The translations under genes were made by a program, and so were the position numbers. The notes under the pieces were generated by a model. It did not search any database and had not been told where the DNA came from. It saw only the letters and a list, made by a program, of their open reading frames with translations. Below are positions 7,583 through 13,670 of a DNA stretch of 20,712 nucleotides, piece after piece (within the stretch, counting starts at the first letter, position 1; the number at the start of each line of letters is the position of its first letter). This stretch comes from Phycisphaeraceae bacterium. Lineage in GTDB: Bacteria; Planctomycetota; Phycisphaerae; Phycisphaerales; Phycisphaeraceae. The stretch is taken from assembly GCA_020850375.1 (NCBI GenBank), contig JADZET010000185.1, forward strand, positions 1 through 20,712. The letters are read 5' to 3'.

Positions 7583-8884
7583 ATGTCTCGCTCTCTGCCC
7601 ACACGTCCCGCGCTGAGCCACCTAAGAAAAGAGGCCAAGGCGATCTTGCTCGCTCACCACGCGAAGGACGCGAGCGTCCTGCCGACACTGCGGGGGCTGC
7701 ATCGATTCTCCAAGGCCGGCGCCGCGGAGATCTTCGCGGCGGAGCTGGCGCTGCACGACATCCAGTTCGCGCTGGCGATCGAGTATGGGTTCAGCAGTTG
7801 GGAGAAGCTCAAGGCGCACGTCGTCTCGGCTGCATTCGCTGAGAAAGGCAAAGCGCCTGATCCCCGACGAGCCCGACTCATTGCTACGCACGAGGATTCC
7901 TTCACCGTGACCTTGCAGGCGGCGGGGAGGCTCTTCGGTAAGGCGTTCGACTATCCGACGCTCTACGCACTGTCGACCAACGGCTTTGCGCCGGACATCT
8001 GCCCCGAAGAGTCGTGCAGGTCCACCTGGCGGATGCTCGGCCGCGGCGGGTGCATCGACCTGGTGGCGGGGTACATGGGGCTTGAGGCGAGACCGATTCG
8101 GTATGTTTCGCCGCCCCGGCGGGGTGTGGTCCCTGGCGGACGCTTCTGGGGCACGCCGGCGGCAGCGAAGTGGTTAAGCGAGGAGATGCGGGCTTGCGCC
8201 GCGGTTCTGCGGACAGAGCTGGAGGCCGAAGGCGTCGTGGTGACCAGCGGCGGGTGGCAGCATCACTGGGAGATGTGGGGCATCATCTTTGAGGCCAGGG
8301 AGGACGGAACCATCGTGGGTCAGGCACAACTCGGGCCGCCGGAGAACGTGCTGGACCATGCCCAGTCGTTCTGGGCGTTGCACCCGGCAGAGGAGAGCCT
8401 GGGGCAGGAGGATGCCGATCGCCGGATGCTTGAGCACGCGCTGCACCGCATCCGGGGCGACCGCGAGCCGTTCCGGGCGGGCAGGATCGTCCATGGCTTG
8501 CAGGCCATGGACCTGTGGGCGGCTCAGATGCTCAAGCCAGCATTCCAGGAAGATTCGCCCGGCGACTCGGCGAGCAACGCCAGCCTGTGCGCCCGGTACA
8601 CCTGCGAGGGGGCCAGGCTGGTTTCGGCTTATCTCAGGCAGCGAACATTGTCATTCCAAGCGCCGGCGCGGCCGCACGTGGGGAAGGTGAGCGATCGTTA
8701 TGCGCGGATCGCGGAGCTACGCGATCCCTTCGTGACGCAGGGAGAGGGGACGGGCTACGACGACATGATGGGAGACCCGCTGAGGCAGAAGCAACACGTC
8801 CAGGAAGTGCTGATGCCCGTGCGAGCCGAGTTGGCCGGAGCGGCTGGAGACATCGAGGCTGTCTTGCACATTCTGAGGCCTTAG
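7583..8884 (+). CDS. Unrecognised protein with a ~80-residue planctomycete-type N-terminal helical module
   Basis: 433 residues, started at ATG 7583 behind AGGAAGG about 7 bases upstream. Residues 8-80 (ALSHLRKEAKAILLAHHAKD ... ELALHDIQFALAIEYGFSSW) match the style of a helical module that often precedes ankyrin repeats or other domains in planctomycetes and acidobacteria ('K-L-x-A-H ... A-L-x-D-x-Q-x-x-I-A-R-E-Y-G-F-x-S-W'). From about residue 97 a second domain begins (RLIATHEDSFTVTLQAAGRL, FAPDICPEESCRSTWRM, GGCIDLVAGYMGLEARP); its Cys and layout are vaguely like C39-peptidase/BtrH-type folds, but I cannot assign it. The C-terminal third (after about 280) is helical, with several His (HALHRI, IVHGLQAMDLW, QHVQEVL). 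No signal peptide or membrane segment. Function unknown. It ends 25 bp from a convergent methyltransferase. Confidence 0.8.
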   Translation: MSRSLPTRPALSHLRKEAKAILLAHHAKDASVLPTLRGLHRFSKAGAAEIFAAELALHDIQFALAIEYGFSSWEKLKAHVVSAAFAEKGKAPDPRRARLIATHEDSFTVTLQAAGRLFGKAFDYPTLYALSTNGFAPDICPEESCRSTWRMLGRGGCIDLVAGYMGLEARPIRYVSPPRRGVVPGGRFWGTPAAAKWLSEEMRACAAVLRTELEAEGVVVTSGGWQHHWEMWGIIFEAREDGTIVGQAQLGPPENVLDHAQSFWALHPAEESLGQEDADRRMLEHALHRIRGDREPFRAGRIVHGLQAMDLWAAQMLKPAFQEDSPGDSASNASLCARYTCEGARLVSAYLRQRTLSFQAPARPHVGKVSDRYARIAELRDPFVTQGEGTGYDDMMGDPLRQKQHVQEVLMPVRAELAGAAGDIEAVLHILRP

Positions 8885-8909
8885 GGGGCTGTTGCCGATC
8901 CTGACCGAC

Positions 8910-9623
8910 TCAGGCAGGCTTGCGTGCCACGATGATGACGCCCCAGCCGGTGTCAACGGCCGCCTCACGGCGGGCGTGCTGGATGGTCAGGCCCGCCTGC
9001 TTGAGTTCCTGGATGTACCACTCGAGCGTTTCGCAGCGGATGCCCGTGCGCTGATCGGGCGGGCCGTCGCGATCGAGCGTGTCGGCCGAGGCCTGCGTGG
9101 CGGGGTCCAGGGCGGCGAAGACGGCGGGGAAATAGGTCCGCACGTCGGCCATGGCCAGGGCGCAGTTCAGGAACAGGACGCCCCCGGGACGAAGGGACTT
9201 CGCGGCCCGCCGCAGATATGCCGTGCGATCAGCGTCCTCCCAGAGCACGTGCAAGGTCTTGATGTCGACCCACAGGTCGTAGTTGCATGGGGACGGCAGC
9301 TCGTCGCGGACCAGGTCCAGGCAGAGGAAATCGACGGGGTAATGGCCCTCGGAAACCACTTCTTTCGCGCGGGCGATGGCGGTGGGGCTGACGTCCACCC
9401 CGGTGACCACGTAGCCGCGCTGGGCCAGATGGATGGCGTTGAGCCCATCGCCGCAGCCGGCCTCGAGGATATGACTTCCGGAAGGCGGCGCGTCGGGCGA
9501 GTCCAGGAACTGAGCGAACACCGGCGGCGTGGCCATCTCCGGCCGCCAGTGGCGACGGCCCTGGGCGTAGGCCTGGCGGTACGTCTGGTCCCACTGCTGC
9601 TCGTAGACGGGCCGGTCGCTCAT
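8910..9623 (-). CDS. Class I SAM-dependent methyltransferase (TehB/thiopurine-type)
   Basis: 237 residues from ATG 9623, which has GGGAGG about 5 bases upstream; an earlier in-frame start at 9686 lacks this. The Rossmann core shows motif I ILEAGCGDGLNAIHLA (about 52-66), the acidic ribose-binding Asp77 in GVDVSPTAI, and later DLWVDIKTLHVLW and LRPGGVLFLNC. The N-terminal WDQTYRQAYAQGRRHWRPE and the short plan resemble TehB-like or thiopurine methyltransferase-like small-molecule enzymes. The substrate cannot be read. It lies 79 bp after another methyltransferase on the same strand, and the two are different subfamilies rather than a recent duplicate. Confidence 0.85.
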   Translation of the reverse strand: MSDRPVYEQQWDQTYRQAYAQGRRHWRPEMATPPVFAQFLDSPDAPPSGSHILEAGCGDGLNAIHLAQRGYVVTGVDVSPTAIARAKEVVSEGHYPVDFLCLDLVRDELPSPCNYDLWVDIKTLHVLWEDADRTAYLRRAAKSLRPGGVLFLNCALAMADVRTYFPAVFAALDPATQASADTLDRDGPPDQRTGIRCETLEWYIQELKQAGLTIQHARREAAVDTGWGVIIVARKPA

Positions 9624-9702
9624 GGAGCCTCCCTGGTTGTGGGGCAACGACGGCGGGGTGCGGGTGTCCCCGCATGGTTGGGTCAAGATGACGCGGCCGG
9701 TG

Positions 9703-10440
9703 TCAGGTCCAGACGGTGATCAGCCGCGGGCTCTTGGCGGCGAAGGGCGAGCCATCGTAGTCGCCGAAATATTCGCGCAGTTCAAAGCCGGCATCGGGCA
9801 ATTGCACCCTTAGCTCGGGCAGCGTGTAGTAGCGGATGTCCCATCCCGACTCGGCCTGGCCCTGATCGTCGTGCAACAGCGACCGCATGCTCAGCACGCA
9901 CCGGCCGGCGTCGAAGCTGACCCTACGTTCACACGTGCGGCCATCCGGCAAGGTGGCGGTCGAGCCTTTGCCGCCGTCGGTAGCCGTGGCCATCAACGTG
10001 AAGATGTTGCCCTGGTCGAAGACAAACACCCCGCCGGGTTTGAGGCTCCGCCGGATTCTGCGGAAGAGGTCCTTGTTGGTCAGATCATCGAAAAAGGCCA
10101 GTGAGGTGGACATCGACAGCACCACGTCGAAGGCGGCTTCCAAAGCCAGGGTTCGCATGTCCACCTGTTCGAAGGTCGCGGATACTTCCGCAGCCTGCGC
10201 GTCGCGAAGAGCCTGGGCGATGTAGTCGGCCGAGGCGTCGTAGCCCACGACGGTGTAACCGAGCTTGGCCAAGGCGATGGTGTGTCGCCCCCAGCCGCAG
10301 GCCAGGTCCAGGATGCGATGCTCCGGCCGAAGCGGCACGATGCGCTGGATAAAGGCCGCCTGCTGAGGGGCTTCGAGCTCCTTATAGAACTGCCCTACTC
10401 CCCTGAACCGGTGGGTGTAGAACGATTCGTGAATGGTCAT
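9703..10440 (-). CDS. Class I SAM-dependent methyltransferase
   Basis: 245 residues. ATG 10440 is preceded by GGGAG at a good distance. Motif I is RILDLACGWGRHTIALAKLG (42-61), the ribose-binding Asp68 lies in VVGYDASADYI, followed by VDMRTL, FDVVLSMSTSLAFF and RRSLKPGGVFVFD. The C-terminal half has beta-rich segments (RRVSFDAGRCVLSMRSLLHD, YYTLPELRVQLPDAGFELRE) typical of the 'methyltransferase 11/25' small-molecule enzymes. Substrate unknown. A weak promoter (TTCACC, 17 bases, TATCCT, at 10533-10505 on this strand) may drive it and the downstream methyltransferase. Confidence 0.88.
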   Translation of the reverse strand: MTIHESFYTHRFRGVGQFYKELEAPQQAAFIQRIVPLRPEHRILDLACGWGRHTIALAKLGYTVVGYDASADYIAQALRDAQAAEVSATFEQVDMRTLALEAAFDVVLSMSTSLAFFDDLTNKDLFRRIRRSLKPGGVFVFDQGNIFTLMATATDGGKGSTATLPDGRTCERRVSFDAGRCVLSMRSLLHDDQGQAESGWDIRYYTLPELRVQLPDAGFELREYFGDYDGSPFAAKSPRLITVWT

Positions 10441-10504
10441 GGGCCGCTCCCGTCACGCAGAGTGAGCACGGCACGGCTTGGATTGACTGGCACAGATCAA
10501 TGGC

Positions 10505-10533
10505 AGGATACACGCGATCCGGAGAGAGGTGAA
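10505..10533 (-). promoter_or_regulatory. Weak candidate promoter for the two methyltransferases
   Basis: On the minus strand TTCACC (10533-10528) and TATCCT (10510-10505) are 17 bases apart, 65 bp upstream of the methyltransferase ATG. Both hexamers deviate from consensus. Confidence 0.3.
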
Positions 10534-10536
10534 GCG

Positions 10537-11037
10537 TTACTCCGGCCGGGGTGAGAGGGCGCCGACGGTGGACTCGATCTCGGGCCGGACGCGGACGGCG
10601 GGGGTCTTGGGGATCAGGACGGCGGCGAAGGGGTGGGTGACGACCTGGGCGGTTGTGTCCTGGTCGCTGGGGCGGTTGACGCGAGCCTGGACGAACAGGG
10701 CGCGCTGCTGGGGGTCATGCTGGACGCCCTGGATGTCAGCCCAGTAGCCGGCGGTGGGGCGCTCGCCCAGGGCGACGAGGACCAGGTCGTAATTCTCCAG
10801 GTCGTGGCTGACACGGCCCAGGAGGTAACGGCTGCCGAGCGCGGCGAGCTGGGCGCGGGACTTGACCAGGACGATGGCCGGTTCGGTCAGGCCGGGGTCG
10901 TCGCCGCGGATCTGGCGGACGATGGCCACGGGGGTGGTGGAGTTGGGCTTGACGCCGGCGACGGTGTTGTGTCGGCATGCAGGGACGGCCAGCAGCAGCG
11001 CGGCGAACGTCAGGACGAGCATGAGACGGGCGGGCAT
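10537..11037 (-). CDS. Lipoprotein with PrcB-type domain
   Basis: 166 residues from ATG 11037, which has GAGGAAGGA about 8 bases upstream. The N-terminus is a lipoprotein signal: MPARLMLVLTFAALLLAVPAC, with the lipid-carrying Cys at position 21. The mature part reads IVLVKSRAQLAALGSRYLLG, DLENYDLVLVALGERPTAGY and VVTHPFAAVLIPKTPAVRVR. This is the pattern of the PrcB C-terminal domain (S..E/Q-L..L, D-F/L-x-x-x-x-L-V-x-x-x-G-x-x-P-T-x-G-Y, P-x-x-x-V-x-I-P-K), first named from the accessory subunit of the Treponema dentilisin protease complex. No dentilisin-like protease is nearby, so its role here is unknown; it should sit in the periplasm, anchored to a membrane. It follows trmB by 29 bp on the same strand. 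Confidence 0.82.
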   Translation of the reverse strand: MPARLMLVLTFAALLLAVPACRHNTVAGVKPNSTTPVAIVRQIRGDDPGLTEPAIVLVKSRAQLAALGSRYLLGRVSHDLENYDLVLVALGERPTAGYWADIQGVQHDPQQRALFVQARVNRPSDQDTTAQVVTHPFAAVLIPKTPAVRVRPEIESTVGALSPRPE

Positions 11038-11066
11038 CGCGGGGTCCTTCCTCGATCGATGGGAAC

Positions 11067-11750
11067 CTAGATCGCCCCCGGGGCTTTCAGGGACTTCCTG
11101 AGCAGGATCAGGCCGTGGAACGGGCGGCCCTCCCGGCGGTACTTGCGTTCGAAGTTGGTGCCGACGAGCTCGCCCTCGCCTGCCGATGCGGGGCTCTCGA
11201 AGGGGAGCTGGTCGTAGATGTCGGCGACCTTGCCGGCGTGGTCGAGCATCCACTGATAATAATCGGTGTGGTCGGTGGCGATGCGGACGCGGCCGGCGGG
11301 CTCGAGGGTGCGAAAGAGCTCGCGGAGGAAGGGCTCCTGGATGAGCCGGCGTTTGTGGTGGCGGGACTTGGGCCAGGGGTCGGGGAAGTAGACGTGGACC
11401 TGGCGGAAGGCGGCGTCGGGGACGTAGTTGCGGATGAAGAAGGCGGCCTCGGTGTGCAGCAAGCGGACGTTGGGCAAGGCGTGGCGGCGGCAGCGGTCGG
11501 CGGCGTAGCGCCAGAAGGCGGCGGCGTACTCGATGCCAAGGTAGTTAGTGTCGGGCGTCTGGGCGGACTGCTGGACGAGGAAGGTGCCCTTGCCCGAGCC
11601 GATCTCGAGCTCGAGGGGGAGCGAGCGGCGGTCCTGCGGGAACCAATCCCGGGGTTCGAGCCGGCCGGCGTCGAAGGGGGGGAGCTCCGTCTGGTCGATG
11701 CCCCAGCCGGTGACGTCGAGCGATTTGCCGTGGGAGATCGAGAAACCCAT
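11067..11750 (-). CDS. trmB: tRNA (guanine-N7-)-methyltransferase TrmB
   Basis: Makes m7G46 in the tRNA variable loop using SAM. 227 residues from ATG 11750. Motif I is LELEIGSGKGTFL (47-58), followed by YLGIEYAAAFWRYAADR with Glu74 for the ribose, and the TrmB hallmark VYFPDPWPKSRHHKRRL (about 120-136). VRIATDHTDYYQWM and NFERKYRREGRPFH near the C-terminus are also family-typical. The Asp-Pro-Trp-Pro-Lys and Arg-Arg-Leu residues that contact tRNA are all present, so it should be active. The N-terminal ~45 residues are the usual extension. No Shine-Dalgarno is visible before ATG 11750; the start codon is judged from family length. Divergent from the GH4 gene, with GGGTAC repeats between them. 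Confidence 0.95.
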   Translation of the reverse strand: MGFSISHGKSLDVTGWGIDQTELPPFDAGRLEPRDWFPQDRRSLPLELEIGSGKGTFLVQQSAQTPDTNYLGIEYAAAFWRYAADRCRRHALPNVRLLHTEAAFFIRNYVPDAAFRQVHVYFPDPWPKSRHHKRRLIQEPFLRELFRTLEPAGRVRIATDHTDYYQWMLDHAGKVADIYDQLPFESPASAGEGELVGTNFERKYRREGRPFHGLILLRKSLKAPGAI

Positions 11751-11765
11751 TGGAATGTAAGATAG

Positions 11766-11789
11766 CAGGGTACGGGGTACAGGGTACAG
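11766..11789. repeat. Three short tandem GGGTAC units between divergent genes
   Basis: GGGTAC occurs three times in a row with one- or two-base spacers in the 79-bp gap between trmB and the GH4 gene. It may be a simple repeat or a binding site; nothing else is evident in this gap. Confidence 0.6.
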
Positions 11790-11829
11790 CGTTCTTATTA
11801 GCGGCCATTCGTGAAGGGAGCTTTTTGAC

Positions 11830-13320
11830 ATGGGCATCAAGGTGGCGTTTATCGGAGCGGGCAGCGTGACGTTCACACGGACGCTGATGCGGGATCTGTT
11901 GACGGTGCCGGAGCTGGCGGACACGCACTTCGCGCTGCACGACATCTCCAAGCGGAACCTGGACATGGTGGCGCAGCTCTGCCAGAAGGACGTGGCCGAG
12001 AACAAGCTGCCGGCCAAGATCAGCACTTCGCTGGACCGGCGGCGGGCGCTCGAGGGGGCGAACTACATCGTCAACTGCACGCGGATCGGCGGGCTCGAGG
12101 CGTTCGGGACCGACATCGACATCCCGCTCAAGTACGGCGTGGACCAGTGCGTGGGCGACACGCTCTGTGCCGGGGGGATCATGTACGCGCAGCGGAACAT
12201 CCCGCAGGTTTTGAATTTCTGCACGGACATCCGGGAGGTGTCGGCGTCGGGGGCGATGTTCCTCAATTACGCCAACCCGATGGCGATGAACACCTGGGCG
12301 GCGCTCGACCAGGGCGGCGTGCCGGTGGTGGGTCTCTGCCACGGCGTGCAGCACGGGCAAGCCCAGATCGCCAAGGTGCTCGGGGCCAAGGACCGCAGCG
12401 AGGTGGACATCATCTGCGCCGGCATCAACCACCAGACGTGGTACGTCCAGATCCTCTACCAGGGGCGCAAGATCAGCGGTGAGGAATTGCTCGAGGCCTT
12501 CGAGCGGGACGAGTTCTACCGCAAGGCGGAGAAGGTCCGCATCGACGTGCTGCGTCGGTTCGGGTACTACTCGACGGAGTCCAACGGGCACCTGTCGGAG
12601 TACCTGCCGTGGTACCGCAAGCGGCCGAAGGAGATCATGCGGTGGATCGACCTGTCGGGCTGGATCCTCGGCGAGACGGGGGGTTATTTACGCGTCTGCA
12701 CGGAGGGGCGTAACTGGTTCCGGACCGAGTTTCCGCAGTGGCTCAAGAAGCCGATGCAGCCGATCACCCCCGAGGGCCGCAGCGATGAGCACGGCTCGTA
12801 CATCATCGAGTCGCTCGAGACGGGCCGGCCGTATCGCGGGCACTTTAACGTGAGGAATCAGGGTGCGATCACCAACCTGCCCGACGACTGCGTGGTGGAA
12901 GTGCCGGGATACGTCGACCGCAACGGCATGAGCATCCCGCGCGTGGGCGATTTGCCCATGGCGTGCGCGGCGACCTGCCAGGCGTCGGTGAGCGTGCAGC
13001 GGATGGCCAAGGAGGCGGCGTTGACGGGCGATGTCATGCTGCTCAAACAGGCGATGCTGCACGACCCGCTGGTCGGGGCGGTGTGCAACCCCGAGGAGGT
13101 CTGGCAGATGGTCGACGAGATGCTCGTGGCCCAGGCGCAGTGGCTGCCGCAGTACAAGCACGCGATCGCGGGGGCGAAGAAGCGACTGGCCACGTCCAAG
13201 CGGCTGGGCACGAACAAGAGCCGGGGGGCGGCGCGGCTGAAGATCCGCACGATGAAGGAGTTGAGCAAGAATGGCGGGAAGGCTGCGCCGAGGCCGCGCG
13301 TGGTTTCGCAATGGAAGTGA
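11830..13320 (+). CDS. Glycoside hydrolase family 4 enzyme (alpha-galactosidase/MelA-like)
   Basis: 496 residues. ATG 11830 follows AAGGGAG. GH4 enzymes use NAD+ and a divalent metal to cleave glycosides by an oxidation-elimination route. FIGAGSVTFTRTLMRDLL (7-24) is the NAD-binding loop; FLNYANPMAMNT (144-155) holds the conserved Asn; GLCHGVQHG (168-176, Cys170) and CAGINHQTWY (196-205, His201) supply the metal ligands; GYYSTESNGHLSEYLPWY carries the conserved Tyr region. The GLCH and GINH forms resemble alpha-galactosidases more than 6-phospho-glucosidases. No signal peptide, so the substrate is taken up first. Compared with the family it has an unusual Lys/Arg-rich tail, roughly residues 446-496. 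Sugar specificity is inferred from subfamily resemblance only. Confidence 0.92.
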   Translation: MGIKVAFIGAGSVTFTRTLMRDLLTVPELADTHFALHDISKRNLDMVAQLCQKDVAENKLPAKISTSLDRRRALEGANYIVNCTRIGGLEAFGTDIDIPLKYGVDQCVGDTLCAGGIMYAQRNIPQVLNFCTDIREVSASGAMFLNYANPMAMNTWAALDQGGVPVVGLCHGVQHGQAQIAKVLGAKDRSEVDIICAGINHQTWYVQILYQGRKISGEELLEAFERDEFYRKAEKVRIDVLRRFGYYSTESNGHLSEYLPWYRKRPKEIMRWIDLSGWILGETGGYLRVCTEGRNWFRTEFPQWLKKPMQPITPEGRSDEHGSYIIESLETGRPYRGHFNVRNQGAITNLPDDCVVEVPGYVDRNGMSIPRVGDLPMACAATCQASVSVQRMAKEAALTGDVMLLKQAMLHDPLVGAVCNPEEVWQMVDEMLVAQAQWLPQYKHAIAGAKKRLATSKRLGTNKSRGAARLKIRTMKELSKNGGKAAPRPRVVSQWK

Positions 13321-13357
13321 TGTCGATAGGCCGCATGCTCGGCCGGCCGGCAGCCGA

Positions 13358-13363
13358 TATACT
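13358..13363 (+). promoter_or_regulatory. Candidate -10 box of the thrS leader transcript
   Basis: TATACT is a 5-of-6 match to the consensus. The predicted start of transcription, near 13370, is only about 3 bases before the leader-peptide ATG at 13373, so the leader could be translated as a leaderless message. No good -35 is seen. Confidence 0.4.
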
Positions 13364-13372
13364 GGGTGCGTC

Positions 13373-13459
13373 ATGATGAACCGCCTGATGAGCACGACGA
13401 CTACCACCACGACCGCCGGGACGACCCGGACGGCCGCGGGGGACGCGTCGCGTTGGTAG
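13373..13459 (+). CDS. Thr-rich leader peptide of the thrS attenuator
   Basis: A 28-codon open frame starting ATG ATG and ending TAG. It contains seven consecutive Thr codons (13394-13414: ACG ACG ACT ACC ACC ACG ACC), then Ala-Gly-Thr-Thr-Arg-Thr, ten Thr in all. Its C-terminus is Ala-Ala-Gly-Asp-Ala-Ser-Arg-Trp. It resembles the thrL peptide of the enterobacterial threonine operon in composition. No Shine-Dalgarno precedes either ATG, consistent with a promoter whose start point almost coincides with the ATG. It lies 52 bp after the GH4 stop and is followed 26 bp later by a strong terminator hairpin, with thrS beyond. The role proposed is to sense charged tRNA-Thr: ribosomes that stall on Thr codons would leave downstream RNA free to form an antiterminator. 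Confidence 0.78.
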   Translation: MMNRLMSTTTTTTTAGTTRTAAGDASRW

Positions 13460-13496
13460 CAGGCCAGCAAACCCGGCAACCAAGACGCGGCCGTCC
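13428..13496 (+). promoter_or_regulatory. Antiterminator pairings of the thrS leader
   Basis: Two alternatives compete with the terminator. (1) CGCGTC (13444-13449) and TTGGT (13453-13457) pair with GACGCG (13484-13489) and ACCAA (13479-13483): 11 bp with a 3-base bulge, using part of the terminator's left arm. (2) 13428-13438 pairs over 11 bp with 13486-13496; its GACGGCCGCG is identical to the terminator's right arm (13507-13516). A ribosome at the leader stop codon (13457) would cover the first element of pairing 1; one stalled in the seven-Thr run would not. Confidence 0.62.
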
Positions 13497-13525
13497 CCCT
13501 ACCGGTGACGGCCGCGGTTGTTTTT
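13486..13525 (+). terminator. thrS: Attenuator: rho-independent terminator upstream of thrS
   Basis: CGCGGCCGTC (13486-13495) and GACGGCCGCG (13507-13516) form a perfect 10-bp GC-rich stem with an 11-base loop, followed by GTTGTTTTT. It stands 145 bp before the thrS ATG and 26 bp after the leader-peptide stop codon, the expected place for an attenuator. Confidence 0.82.
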
Positions 13526-13530
13526 GGAGT

Positions 13531-13593
13531 ACGGCATGCATCCTGCATGCCGTTGGCTGGAAAAAAGCGGGAACGGCACGCAGGATGCGTGCC
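13531..13593. repeat. Inverted pair of REP-like hairpins (REPIN-like)
   Basis: Hairpin 1: arms ACGGCATGCA (13531-13540) and TGCATGCCGT (13544-13553), loop TCC. Hairpin 2: arms GGCACGCA (13575-13582) and TGCGTGCC (13586-13593), loop GGA. Hairpin 2 reverse-complemented is hairpin 1 with one compensated base pair (T-A to C-G on each side). The 21-base linker contains AAAAAA. Such inverted hairpin pairs are typical of REP/REPIN elements mobilised by RAYT transposases; similar hairpins recur between genes in planctomycetes and verrucomicrobia. No RAYT gene is in the window. Confidence 0.75.
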
Positions 13594-13670
13594 CTACCTC
13601 TGAGTGGATAAACTATTCCCTTTCCCCCCGGAAGCTCATCTGGACTCAGCCGGGGGGGGCTGGAGGACTT

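Noticed and set aside
8910..10440. The two adjacent methyltransferases as a recent duplication
   Set aside because: Motif I (EAGCGDG versus DLACGWG), N-termini and C-terminal halves differ; they are different subfamilies.
13373..13525. T-box riboswitch before thrS
   Set aside because: The T-box core (AGGGTGGNACCGCG) and a specifier stem are not found, whereas a translatable Thr-codon run and simple competing hairpins are.
13518..13670. Longer N-terminus of ThrRS starting at 13518
   Set aside because: The extra 51 residues come from the REP-like hairpins and have no family match; ATG 13671 has GGAGG and starts the TGS domain correctly.
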